Assembly (NCBI GenBank): GCA_910574015.1
Contig: CAJSYQ010000025.1
Location: 1-55,036 of the forward strand
Direction of reading: 5' to 3'
From: Eubacteriaceae bacterium
Lineage (GTDB): Bacteria > Bacillota > Clostridia > Lachnospirales > Lachnospiraceae
Length of the DNA stretch: 55,036 nucleotides
The notes beneath the pieces are model-generated. The model was not told the origin of the DNA. It saw only the letters and a program-made list of their open reading frames with translations, and did no database searches. The number at the start of each line of letters is the position of its first letter. Within the stretch, counting starts at the first letter, position 1. Shown here piece after piece: positions 44,818 to 53,554 of the stretch. Position numbers and translations under genes: made by a program.

Positions 44818-45842
44818 AATGTAATCCCTTTCTCACCTGTTTTGATCTCACCCATAATATAGGGAACCTCGCCGGCTTCCCGGACTGCCTGGACCGTCTT
44901 ATCCACATCCTCTTCGGCCACTGCCATAATCATGCCGACGCCCATATTATATGTATTGAACATGGCATGCTCCTCCACCTTGCCCTCTCTTGCCAGCATC
45001 TGGAAGATCGGCGGCACAGCGAAGCTGTTCTTTGCAATAAAAGCATGCGTCCTGTCATTGAGCATTCTTGGAATATTTTCATAAAATCCGCCGCCAGTAA
45101 TATGGCTGCAGGCTTTAATCTTCACATCTGCCTCTTTAATGCTGCGAAGAGCTTTGACATAAATCTTTGTCGGTGTCAGAAGGATTTCACCCAGTGTCTG
45201 GTCACTTTCCAGACACTCATAGCTGTGGTTCAATGTCTCTGAACTCATGGAGAACACACTGCGCACCAGGGAATAACCATTGCTGTGAATACCAGAGGAG
45301 GCCATGCCGATCAGCACATCACCTGGTTTCAGCTCCTTCCCCGTGATCATATCCTTTTTATCTACAATGCCAACGGAAAATCCCGCCAGATCATATTCAT
45401 CCGCCGGATAAAACCCCGGCATCTCTGCCGTCTCCCCGCCGATCAGCGCAGAATTCGCCTGACGGCACCCCTCTGCGACACCGCTTACGATCTTCGCAAT
45501 CTTCTTTGGCTCATTTTTTCCGCAGGCAATATAATCTAAGAAAAACAGCGGTTCACCGCCTGCACAGGCAATGTCATTAACACACATGGCAACACAGTCT
45601 ATGCCGATGGTATCATGCTTGTCCAGAAGAAAAGCAAGCTTAAGCTTCGTCCCCACACCGTCTGTCCCGGAAACAAGCGTCGGCTCTTCCATGCCGATAA
45701 ACTTCTTCATGGAAAATGCCCCGGAAAATCCCCCAATGTCCGTCAGCACCTCTGGCCGCATCGTAGAAGCAATATGCTCCTTCATAAGAGACACCGCTTC
45801 ATATCCTGCCTCAATGTCAACTCCCGCTTTTTTGTAATCCAT
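44811..45842 (-). CDS. purM: Phosphoribosylformylglycinamidine cyclo-ligase (PurM)
   Basis: The AIR synthetase of purine synthesis. Family blocks are [12 protein letters not shown] at the start, [27 protein letters not shown] and [14 protein letters not shown]. The start is the ATG at 45842 with GGAGG 9 bases upstream. An in-frame extension to 46043 crosses the promoter and is not homologous. The protein is then 343 residues, normal for PurM. It is the first gene of purM-purN-purD-glyA. Confidence 0.97.
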   Translation of the reverse strand: MDYKKAGVDIEAGYEAVSLMKEHIASTMRPEVLTDIGGFSGAFSMKKFIGMEEPTLVSGTDGVGTKLKLAFLLDKHDTIGIDCVAMCVNDIACAGGEPLFFLDYIACGKNEPKKIAKIVSGVAEGCRQANSALIGGETAEMPGFYPADEYDLAGFSVGIVDKKDMITGKELKPGDVLIGMASSGIHSNGYSLVRSVFSMSSETLNHSYECLESDQTLGEILLTPTKIYVKALRSIKEADVKIKACSHITGGGFYENIPRMLNDRTHAFIAKNSFAVPPIFQMLAREGKVEEHAMFNTYNMGVGMIMAVAEEDVDKTVQAVREAGEVPYIMGEIKTGEKGITLC

Positions 45843-45924
45843 TTGTATTATCCTCCATACTATGACAAAGTTTTTCGCATTTACTGTTCCGTATGCCGGG
45901 AACTTTTTTATGAAATACAGTATC

Positions 45925-45953
45925 ATTTTACCCTGTTCACACAAAAATAGCAA
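45925..45953 (-). promoter_or_regulatory. Sigma-A promoter of the purM operon
   Basis: On the minus strand TTGCTA (45953-45948), a 17-base spacer and TAAAAT (45930-45925), about 80 bases before the ATG. The leader contains an inverted repeat GTTCC...GGAAC (45902-45885 region), possibly regulatory. No purine riboswitch fold was seen. Confidence 0.7.
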
Positions 45954-45963
45954 CAAGAAATCC

Positions 45964-46014
45964 TTTTCTTTCTCTAAAAATTCTGATACAATGGTACTAT
46001 TCACGGTAAGTGAA
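45964..46014 (+). promoter_or_regulatory. Probable promoter and inverted repeat before the aldolase gene
   Basis: TACAAT (45987-45992) is a good -10, with a weak TTTTCT (45964-45969) at 17 bases. TTCAC (46000-46004) and GTGAA (46010-46014) form an inverted repeat around the expected transcription start and could be an operator. Confidence 0.45.
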
Positions 46015-46057
46015 CAGCAGTATATATTATCACTCATACGCAAGGAGGTACAAGAAG

Positions 46058-47032
46058 ATGGCTAAAAAGGGATCACTGCTCTCATTCCGGCCGGACATTA
46101 AAGTAGTGGATGCAACGATCCGCGACGGCGGTCTTGTCAATGACTTTCGTTTCACGGATGAATTTGTCAGGAAATTATACCATGCCAATGCCGAGGCGGG
46201 TATTGATTATATGGAATTCGGTTATAAAGCTTCGAAAGATATATTTGATGAAAAGGATTTTGGAGAATGGAAATTCTGCAGCGAGGATTCCATCCGCCGC
46301 ATCGTAGGCGAGAATGACACGGACATGAAGATCGCCGTTATGGCTGACGTGGGCAGATGCAATTACAAACGGGATATCATCAACAAGGCGGACAGCGCCA
46401 TCGATCTTGTCCGGATCGCCACCTATATCAATACAATCCCTGCTGCTCTGAAAATGGTTGAGCACTGTCACAATCTTGGATACGAAACGACGGTAAATAT
46501 CATGGCAATCTCCAATGCCAGAGAGACCGAGATCAGCGAGGCTCTCGACATGATCGGAAACAGCCCCGCCGACGGAATCTATATTGTAGACAGCTATGGG
46601 GCATTATATATGGAAGAAATCGAAGTGCTGGCAGAAAAATATCTGGAGACTGCCGAAAAATATGACAAATATATCGGAATCCATGCACATAATAACCAGC
46701 AGCTCTCCTTTGCCAACACCATCTCGGCTCTGACGCATGGGGTCAGTTACCTGGATGCCACCGTATGCGGTATGGGACGCGGCGCTGGGAACTGTGCCAG
46801 CGAACAGCTCCTGGGATTTCTGAAAAATCCCAAATATGACATAATTCCAATCCTGAAATTTATGGAAAAACACATAGAACCGCTAAAGAATCAGGGAATA
46901 GAATGGGGCTACAACATACCATATCTTTTGACCGGCCAGACAAACCGCCATCCCCGTTCGGCAATCGCCGCTACCAAGGAGAAAAGAAATGATTACCTGA
47001 ACTTCTATCTCGAACTGAATGATAAAGATTGA
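46058..47032 (+). CDS. Aldolase catalytic-domain protein (HMGL/DmpG-like)
   Basis: A TIM-barrel lyase of about 324 residues related to 4-hydroxy-2-oxovalerate aldolase and HMG-CoA lyase. Visible are [15 protein letters not shown] (metal and catalytic Arg-Asp), [23 protein letters not shown] (metal-binding His pair) and [10 protein letters not shown] near the barrel end. The start is the ATG at 46058, 9 bases after AAGGAGG. A GTG at 46010 lies upstream in frame without support. It stands alone between the pur operon and GH43, with no acetaldehyde dehydrogenase partner (DmpF), so the substrate is open. Confidence 0.88.
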   Translation: MAKKGSLLSFRPDIKVVDATIRDGGLVNDFRFTDEFVRKLYHANAEAGIDYMEFGYKASKDIFDEKDFGEWKFCSEDSIRRIVGENDTDMKIAVMADVGRCNYKRDIINKADSAIDLVRIATYINTIPAALKMVEHCHNLGYETTVNIMAISNARETEISEALDMIGNSPADGIYIVDSYGALYMEEIEVLAEKYLETAEKYDKYIGIHAHNNQQLSFANTISALTHGVSYLDATVCGMGRGAGNCASEQLLGFLKNPKYDIIPILKFMEKHIEPLKNQGIEWGYNIPYLLTGQTNRHPRSAIAATKEKRNDYLNFYLELNDKD

Positions 47033-47070
47033 CAAAGAGGGAAGATGTTTTTGCATCTTCCCTCTTTGTC
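47031..47070. terminator. Terminator after the aldolase gene
   Basis: A perfect 17-bp stem: GACAAAGAGGGAAGATG (47031-47047) with its complement (47054-47070), 6-base loop. The stem begins inside the stop codon. T-rich sequence follows on the plus strand. It also faces the end of the converging GH43 gene. Confidence 0.85.
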
Positions 47071-47092
47071 TATTCTGTCTTATTTTTATGAG

Positions 47093-49684
47093 TTATTTCG
47101 CCGGTTCAAGAATCCACTTCTGGCACTCGCCGCCCCAGAAATTCCACTGGTTGACGTTGCCGCCAGGATCCCTGCTCCAGTCATATACGTCCAAGCCGCC
47201 GACACAATTGCTTGCCCTGGTAAGGATCGCATAAGATCCGTCTGGCTGCCGTTCAATCCTGAACTGCTGATTATACGCTCCCTTATACGTGTACTGAAGA
47301 ATATTCGTACCGTCTGCCGCTTTTCCTCCTGCTACATCCACACACTTTGTGTATCCGGTGGCACCGGTGAGAATATGGTAATATCCATTTCCATCCGATA
47401 CTACTTTAAACTTCTGTGCGTCACATCCATTATAGGACCACTGACGGATATTAGCATTATTATCTGCGCTTCCGTTTGCCACATCCAGATACAGTCCGGA
47501 ATACTGATTTTTAATATAATAGGTTCCTTCCACGTTGGATGCAGAAGCCGCTGCACTTGTCTTTGTGGCCCATACAGATTTGTTGTCAGAACCGATGAGT
47601 GAGAATGTCATAACATTTTTATGGCCCGCCGTCTCATCCTTCTGTTTGAAGAATACACCTTTATAGGTAACGCCGCCGATGACCATCTTACAGTAATAGG
47701 TTCCCGGAGTATGACTCCATGTACCACTGTAATCTCCTGAAATCGTTCCGTTTGAATTCAGGGTGACAGAACTTGTCTTAAGCATTCCTACATTTGCCGT
47801 GGAAGCATCCAGTCCGTGGTTTACGATTTCATATGTTCCCGTCATATCGCTCATGCTATAACCGGTATTTGAAATCCTACTTCCCAGGTATTCATACACA
47901 GCTGTCACCGGCCAATTATCCTCATTCAGGAACTGCTGATGCACTCTCATCTCGTGATATTCAAAGCCGTCATCAAATCTTGTATGGTAAACAAGATATC
48001 TCTGTCCGTCATTATCAATAAATGCCGAATTATGTCCCCCTGATTTGTAACCCTTCGTGCCCAGGGTGGAATAATTATAATTACCGAACAGTTTGACACC
48101 TCTGGTTCCCTGATTCGTTGAAGCTGAGAAAATAGCTGAATTTCCTGCGGCATCTGTATAATTTCCATCAATGGTCTTAGAGCGGTACATGCGGATATGA
48201 TATCCGCCGTCTGATCCAAGCCATCCGTATGTTACATACAGATAATAATAACCGGAAGTACTATCATACAAAATATAAGGCGCCTCGCCGGATTTTCCAT
48301 AGCCGCCGGCGATCCTTGTCCCAAAATACCCGTCGGTCTGACCAGAAGCATTTTTGGGATAGATCGGCTGCCCTGTCTTTTTGTCAATCTGTAAGATGTA
48401 GATACCGCCTGACCATGAGCCATAGGTCATCCACATCCTGCCGCTGGCATCCATTAGTACAGTAGGATCAATGGCATTCGGGAATAAGGAATTATTATAA
48501 TTACCTTTGCTGTTAAACCAGCCGCTCCGTACTGAACCCACTTTGCCTTTTTCAATCAGGGAAGGGATATTGGTATTTCCATAAAACGTATCCACTGTCT
48601 TTGTTCCCAAGGATGATTTCGTTGTTACTGGGTTATTGCCTTTTGTAAATCCGGAATAAATAACCGTATCCACATAAGAAAATGGTCCGTTGGCAGATTT
48701 GGAAACTGCATACCCGATACAGGAACGGATATAGGTGGAAGAAGTGCTGTAATACATCATATAAGCACCCTTGCTTCCATCGTTCCAGATGTACTCAGGA
48801 TTATACACAACATCCGGTGCCCATACCGCATAACTGCCGGAACAATCCTGATCGTTGTAGCCTGCCCACAGGAATGAAGACGCCAGTGCTGTCTCTAATG
48901 GTTCTCCCTTGGATGCCGCCTTGCTTCCGCTGTTGTTTTCTGCCTTGACCAGATTCCACTTCTGGCAGTCGCCGCCCCAGAAATTCCACTGATTGATATT
49001 TCCACCAGCTTCCTTGGACCAGTCATACAGATCCAGTCCCGACTTACATCCACTTGCCTTCGTGAGGATCGCATATGTTCCGTCCGGCTGTTTCACAACG
49101 CGGAATTTCTGCATTTCACCGCCCCAGTATTCCCACTGGAGAATGTTGGCACCATCCTTTGATGAACCGCTGTCCACATCCAGTCCCGCACGGTAATTGG
49201 ATGCTCCTGTCAAAATATAATAGTAACCATTTCCTAATGATACGAACTTGAATTTCTGTGCGTGGGATCCATTATACGACCACTGCCTGATATTCGCGCC
49301 GTTGGCAGAAGATCCATCTGCCACATCCAGATACAATCCGCTGAATTTATTCTGGATATAGTATACGCCTTCTACATTTTCACTCACGTACAATGACTGA
49401 TTGCCGTATCCTTGTGTCCCAAGGCCCGACCAGTTTCTCAGATCACCGGACTTTGCCTGTGCGAGATGAGAACCATACGCATAATATGTATTCGATGCAG
49501 AATCATAAAAAATGGACGGATCATGTACAGAAATCCTTGTCGTGTCTGATGTGGCGGAGGAACTTGCCGCCCCCTTTGCTGTCTGAATGTTTCCCGGATA
49601 CAGCACTGTCACTGTCAGCACCAGTGCTGTCAATAATGCACTTACTCTGCGAAAAGCTCCACGCCTTTTCTGTCTGTAATTCAT
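47093..49684 (-). CDS. Secreted GH43 arabinanase-like enzyme with two ricin-type (CBM13-like) modules
   Basis: An 863-residue exported enzyme. A signal peptide (to about 39) is followed by a GH43 five-bladed propeller, which breaks alpha-1,5-arabinan or related chains. Likely catalytic residues are the base Asp55 (HDPS), Asp406 (NAIDPT) and the acid Glu467 (GEAPY). The first blade (about 50-90) is separated from the rest by an inserted ricin-type beta-trefoil (about 101-248), and the propeller resumes at about 265. A GH43 C2-like beta domain (about 630-715) and a second ricin module (about 727-863) follow. The two modules are close copies, sharing ANIRQWSYNG and NQWNFWGG. GGAAG precedes the ATG. 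The promoter is at 49798-49826. No transporter or regulator of arabinose use is adjacent. Confidence 0.9.
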   Translation of the reverse strand: MNYRQKRRGAFRRVSALLTALVLTVTVLYPGNIQTAKGAASSSATSDTTRISVHDPSIFYDSASNTYYAYGSHLAQAKSGDLRNWSGLGTQGYGNQSLYVSENVEGVYYIQNKFSGLYLDVADGSSANGANIRQWSYNGSHAQKFKFVSLGNGYYYILTGASNYRAGLDVDSGSSKDGANILQWEYWGGEMQKFRVVKQPDGTYAILTKASGCKSGLDLYDWSKEAGGNINQWNFWGGDCQKWNLVKAENNSGSKAASKGEPLETALASSFLWAGYNDQDCSGSYAVWAPDVVYNPEYIWNDGSKGAYMMYYSTSSTYIRSCIGYAVSKSANGPFSYVDTVIYSGFTKGNNPVTTKSSLGTKTVDTFYGNTNIPSLIEKGKVGSVRSGWFNSKGNYNNSLFPNAIDPTVLMDASGRMWMTYGSWSGGIYILQIDKKTGQPIYPKNASGQTDGYFGTRIAGGYGKSGEAPYILYDSTSGYYYLYVTYGWLGSDGGYHIRMYRSKTIDGNYTDAAGNSAIFSASTNQGTRGVKLFGNYNYSTLGTKGYKSGGHNSAFIDNDGQRYLVYHTRFDDGFEYHEMRVHQQFLNEDNWPVTAVYEYLGSRISNTGYSMSDMTGTYEIVNHGLDASTANVGMLKTSSVTLNSNGTISGDYSGTWSHTPGTYYCKMVIGGVTYKGVFFKQKDETAGHKNVMTFSLIGSDNKSVWATKTSAAASASNVEGTYYIKNQYSGLYLDVANGSADNNANIRQWSYNGCDAQKFKVVSDGNGYYHILTGATGYTKCVDVAGGKAADGTNILQYTYKGAYNQQFRIERQPDGSYAILTRASNCVGGLDVYDWSRDPGGNVNQWNFWGGECQKWILEPAK

Positions 49685-49797
49685 GCCTATCTTCCTTTCG
49701 TATGTTGTGTAAGAGTCTCCCCCACCCGCATATACGGTACACGTCTCTTTCTATCCACCTCCTTTTTTGTGAAAAATAACCCAGTCCCTTACTAGTG

Positions 49798-49826
49798 ATA
49801 ATACATTATTATATATAATTATGCAA
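49798..49826 (-). promoter_or_regulatory. Sigma-A promoter of the GH43 gene
   Basis: On the minus strand TTGCAT (49826-49821), a 17-base spacer and TATTAT (49803-49798), leaving a leader of about 110 bases before the ATG. Confidence 0.7.
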
Positions 49827-49837
49827 TATGGAAAAGC

Positions 49838-49885
49838 AACAAAAAAGCATTTGGTTATTATTGCACAACCAAATGCTTTTTTGTT
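49838..49885. terminator. Terminator after the lipoprotein gene
   Basis: A perfect 19-bp stem: AACAAAAAAGCATTTGGTT (49838-49856) with its complement (49867-49885) and a 10-base loop. The A and T runs inside the stem make it work both ways. It lies 25 bases past the lipoprotein stop codon and just upstream of the GH43 promoter. Confidence 0.85.
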
Positions 49886-49910
49886 AAACTTTTTTGTCTC
49901 TTTTGCACAA

Positions 49911-50282
49911 TTACTGTGCCGTGCTGTCAATTTTTTTCTGTACCTGATTTTTTACTTCTGTTAGATTCTGTATCATCGCATCCAGTTCCGTAATTGTCAT
50001 CTGCCCGTCTTCTTCCGTTGTATCTGCAATCTTTTCTTTTACCCTGGCTGACATCTCCGTGAGCCTGGTCTTCATGGAAGTAAAGTTAGCATCTGCTGTC
50101 AGAGCATTTTCCTGTACCATCTTCTCTATATCTGCATACAGCTGCAGCGCCGTGTCTGTCTTTGCCATGACAGCCTCCGTAGTCTCCTTCCTGATCCCAT
50201 CCCCGCATCCGGTGAGAAGACCCAGACAGAGCCCGGCTGCCAGTATCATACATAAAAGTTTCTTACAATTTTCTCTCTTCAT
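49911..50282 (-). CDS. Small lipoprotein of unknown function
   Basis: A 123-residue precursor with a lipoprotein signal peptide ending in a lipobox (LLTGC, Cys26), followed by a helical, charged coiled-coil-like domain of about 95 residues. No family recognised. GGAGG precedes the ATG. It lies 19 bases downstream of cysS and is probably co-transcribed, though no functional link is evident. Confidence 0.8.
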   Translation of the reverse strand: MKRENCKKLLCMILAAGLCLGLLTGCGDGIRKETTEAVMAKTDTALQLYADIEKMVQENALTADANFTSMKTRLTEMSARVKEKIADTTEEDGQMTITELDAMIQNLTEVKNQVQKKIDSTAQ

Positions 50283-50301
50283 AATCCAAGACCCTCCTGC
50301 C

Positions 50302-51726
50302 TCAGTTCACTTTTTCCCAGACTGTCCCCTCTCTGGTATCCTTCAACAGGATTCCCTGAGCGGCCAATTCATCACGGATCTCGTCTGCCCGGGCAAAGTT
50401 CTTCTCCTTCTTGGCAGCCCTTCTCTCTTCCATCCGCCTCTCTACATATTCCGTCAGCTCAGAATCTTCTTCCTCTGCCGCTGTATCCTCAAAGGCCCTG
50501 GTCAGTCCCAGGGATAGAACTTCATCAAAACGGGAAATCAGTTTCCTCTTAACCACATCGCTGAAATCCTCCTTCAGCATATCATACAGCACAGTAATCG
50601 CCGAGGATGTATTCATATCATTTCCCAGCGCCTCTGCAAACTTCTTTTCATACTGCGCATAAGCACCTTCCTCCATCTCTCCCTGGCTGCCCAGCTTCTG
50701 TATCCTTCGGAAGAGCTTGTCATAGACCTGCGCCACATTGTCGAGAGCCTCCCAGGAAAATTCCAACGGTTTCCTGTAATGGGACTGCAGGCAGAACAGA
50801 CGGTAGACCATCGGATCATACCCCTTTTCCTCCAGAAGGGATATCGTAAGAAATTCTCCTTTGGATTTGCTCATCTTGCCGGACTTTGTATTCAGGTGAT
50901 TTACATGGAACCAGTAATTGCACCATTTATGTCCGGTATAAGATTCGCTCTGGGCGATCTCATTTGTATGATGGGGAAATATATTGTCCACGCCGCCGCA
51001 GTGGATATCCATATATTCACCCAAATGCTTCATGCTGATACAGGAGCACTCGATATGCCACCCCGGATATCCGACACCCCAGGGACTGTCCCATTTCATC
51101 TCCTGGTTCTCAAACTTTGATTTCGTAAACCAGAGGACAAAATCGGTTTTATTTCTCTTATTTGTATCCTCCTCCACATCATTTCGGACTCCCACCTTCA
51201 GATCCTCTTCGTTCTGTGAAGACAGAACGTAATACTGTTCCAGCCTGGAGGTGTCAAAATATACGTTCTCACCCGCAACATAGGCATATCCCTTCTCTAT
51301 GAGGACTTCTATCATATGGATAAATTCAGGGATACAGTTCGTGGCAGGCTCCACTACATCCGGTTTCTTAATGCCGAGTTTCCTGCAGTCCTCCATAAAA
51401 GCATCCGTATAATATCTGGCGATATCCATCACACTCTTATGTTCTCTTCTGGCCCCGGCAAGCATCTTATCCTCACCGGTATCCCCATCGCTGGTAAGAT
51501 GACCCACATCCGTGATATTCATCACCCGTTTCACATCGTAGCCCACATAGCGCAGATATTTTTCCAGAACATCTTCCATAATATAGCTGCGCAGATTGCC
51601 GATATGGGCAAAATGATATACAGTGGGACCACAGGTATACATCCCCACCTTTCCTTTTTCATTGGGGGTAAATTCCTCTACCCTTTTTGTCAGGGTGTTA
51701 TATAAACTGGTTTTCACATCCAACAT
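50302..51726 (-). CDS. cysS: Cysteinyl-tRNA synthetase
   Basis: A 474-residue class I synthetase charging tRNA-Cys. The HIGH-type motif is HFAHIGN (about 34-40), the KMSKS motif is intact, and the zinc ligands include the Cys in TCGPTVY and ECSCISM. The C-terminal helical domain has EERRAAKKEKNFARADEIR. AGAGG precedes the ATG. The upstream region is only about 130 bases long before the recombinase gene and contains its promoter but no recognisable T-box. Confidence 0.98.
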   Translation of the reverse strand: MLDVKTSLYNTLTKRVEEFTPNEKGKVGMYTCGPTVYHFAHIGNLRSYIMEDVLEKYLRYVGYDVKRVMNITDVGHLTSDGDTGEDKMLAGARREHKSVMDIARYYTDAFMEDCRKLGIKKPDVVEPATNCIPEFIHMIEVLIEKGYAYVAGENVYFDTSRLEQYYVLSSQNEEDLKVGVRNDVEEDTNKRNKTDFVLWFTKSKFENQEMKWDSPWGVGYPGWHIECSCISMKHLGEYMDIHCGGVDNIFPHHTNEIAQSESYTGHKWCNYWFHVNHLNTKSGKMSKSKGEFLTISLLEEKGYDPMVYRLFCLQSHYRKPLEFSWEALDNVAQVYDKLFRRIQKLGSQGEMEEGAYAQYEKKFAEALGNDMNTSSAITVLYDMLKEDFSDVVKRKLISRFDEVLSLGLTRAFEDTAAEEEDSELTEYVERRMEERRAAKKEKNFARADEIRDELAAQGILLKDTREGTVWEKVN

Positions 51727-51808
51727 CTTAAATAACCTCTTTCTCCCTTACTTTTCCTTGTGGTACACCGCTTCGTTCACCGAAACCGTAAGCAGGACCT
51801 TTTGCAAT

Positions 51809-51837
51809 ATACTACCATATATGAAGCATTTTTTCAA
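51809..51837 (-). promoter_or_regulatory. Sigma-A promoter of cysS
   Basis: On the minus strand TTGAAA (51837-51832), a 17-base spacer and TAGTAT (51814-51809). It lies only about 20 bases from the end of the serine recombinase gene. Confidence 0.65.
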
Positions 51838-51856
51838 GATGCTGCCCGGCAGACAG

Positions 51857-53554
51857 TTATCCCCGATTCTCAAACAGACAGATTGTCTCGACGGTAGATT
51901 TTTTGGTCAACATCACTGTATCAGCTAACTGACCATCAATAAACACCGGAAATTTGAATACTACCTTCTTTATGATACCATCACTCTGCTTCTCACGAGT
52001 ATCGTGTACTTCTACCTTTTCTAACAAAGTATGGAAGAATTTCTTCTTCTCTATATCTTCCATATTATCATAGATTTTATCAAAGTTGGCAAGAATCTTA
52101 TAAATTTCTTTCGCTGAAACCTTTTGTGCTGTTGCCTCTTCCAATGTAATATCTATGTTATCAATACTCTGCTCAATCTCATCAATCTTGTCATACAGAT
52201 CCTCCAGACGATTTGACATATCTGCATATTTACGATTATAATGCCTGTCATTCACATCAAGATTATCCTGCATCTCTGTCAGCTTGTTCTTAGAGCCTAC
52301 CACCTGCTTTAGTTTCGCCATAAGCTGTTCTTTTTCCTGTTCAAGCCGCTCAATATCCACTCTGTCCTTCATCATCTGAGATATGAATTCTTTACTCTGC
52401 CTATCCCATGTAAAAAGCGAAATCAGATTTTTCATCTCTGCTTCTACTTTTTTCTGATTGAAAGTCTTTCTGAAGCTGCAAAAATGCTCTCCGTCATATT
52501 TCTTTCGGCTGTGGCATCGGTAATAGAAATCGTCTTTGTACTCTCCTGTCTGCTTATTTATCCTTCTGCTGACAGATCCTGTCATTCCTGCTCCACATAC
52601 CGGACATTTAATAAGACCCGAAAGAATATGCTCATGCTCTAAGCTATAGCGTTTCTCCCATTTATGTCCCAGAGCAGCATGTTTTAATCTTGCCGTTCTC
52701 CACACTTCATCGTCAATGATTGCATCATGGACGCCATCCACCACCATATAATCATCGCAATCCACACGTCGGTACTGATCTCTTGTTCCTTTAATCTTTT
52801 CCATAGTGTGTCTGCCATAAGCCATCTTCCCGTTATATATTGGATTCTCAAGAATCCTCTTGACAGTTGATGTCCCGAAATAGTCAAGATCTCTTGGAAA
52901 ATGCTTATTCTTCTTATATCCGTGTTCATTCAGATAGCTTGCGATGCTCTCTGCTCCCATATCCGTATGAATGTATTTATCAAAGATGATTCTCACCACC
53001 TCTGCTTCTTCCTCATTGATTACAAGGTAGCTATTCTTCACATCCAGATTATATCCATATGGCGGTCTGCCACCATTCCACTTTCCTTCCCTTGCCTTCT
53101 GTTTTCTTCCCTCCATTGTCTGAACAAGAATATTCTCCCTTTCAATCTCTGCCACAGCAGAAAGTACGGTAATCGTCAACTTTCCCGAATCCTTTGACGA
53201 ATCAATGCCGTCTTCCACACAAACCAGATTCACTCCATAATCCTGTAAGGTCTGCAAAGAATTAAGCACATCTGCAGCATTTCTGCCAAATCTGGAGAGC
53301 TTGAACACCAAGACGAAAGATATATCCGGATCCCGCTCTGTTTCAATGTCACCCATCATCTGCATAAACTGTGGTCTTCCCGTAACGCTTTTCCCCGATT
53401 TACCTGCATCACAGTATTCCCTTACTACCTCATAATCCTTATACTCTGCATATTTAATAAGTTTATCTCGCTGGGCATCCAGACTAAATCCCTCAACCTG
53501 CATCTCTGTAGACACACGAATGTAGATATAACATCGTGTCTTCTTTTTTGCCAT
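51857..53554 (-). CDS. Large serine recombinase
   Basis: A 565-residue site-specific recombinase. The resolvase domain (about 5-150) has catalytic Ser15 in IRVSTEMQ and the KLSRFGRN segment. The recombinase domain has RPPYGYN and LNEHGYKKN, a zinc ribbon (CPVCGAGM and later HSRKKYDGEHFC) follows, and a coiled coil (about 395-480) precedes the C-terminal domain. Such enzymes insert and excise ICEs, phages and transposons. Its ATG directly follows the stop codon of the next upstream recombinase gene (TAA-ATG), with GAGGTGAAA as ribosome binding site. The end lies beside the cysS promoter, which points to an attachment site near 51840-51860. Confidence 0.93.
   Translation of the reverse strand: MAKKKTRCYIYIRVSTEMQVEGFSLDAQRDKLIKYAEYKDYEVVREYCDAGKSGKSVTGRPQFMQMMGDIETERDPDISFVLVFKLSRFGRNAADVLNSLQTLQDYGVNLVCVEDGIDSSKDSGKLTITVLSAVAEIERENILVQTMEGRKQKAREGKWNGGRPPYGYNLDVKNSYLVINEEEAEVVRIIFDKYIHTDMGAESIASYLNEHGYKKNKHFPRDLDYFGTSTVKRILENPIYNGKMAYGRHTMEKIKGTRDQYRRVDCDDYMVVDGVHDAIIDDEVWRTARLKHAALGHKWEKRYSLEHEHILSGLIKCPVCGAGMTGSVSRRINKQTGEYKDDFYYRCHSRKKYDGEHFCSFRKTFNQKKVEAEMKNLISLFTWDRQSKEFISQMMKDRVDIERLEQEKEQLMAKLKQVVGSKNKLTEMQDNLDVNDRHYNRKYADMSNRLEDLYDKIDEIEQSIDNIDITLEEATAQKVSAKEIYKILANFDKIYDNMEDIEKKKFFHTLLEKVEVHDTREKQSDGIIKKVVFKFPVFIDGQLADTVMLTKKSTVETICLFENRG

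Noticed and set aside
45843-45925. Possible purine riboswitch before purM
   Set aside because: The 80-base leader has one short inverted repeat but not the three-way junction and conserved loops of purine or other pur-associated riboswitches.
51727-51856. Possible T-box leader of cysS
   Set aside because: GTGGTACACCGC at 51755-51766 recalls the T-box motif but lies on the wrong strand, and the leader is too short for a specifier stem.
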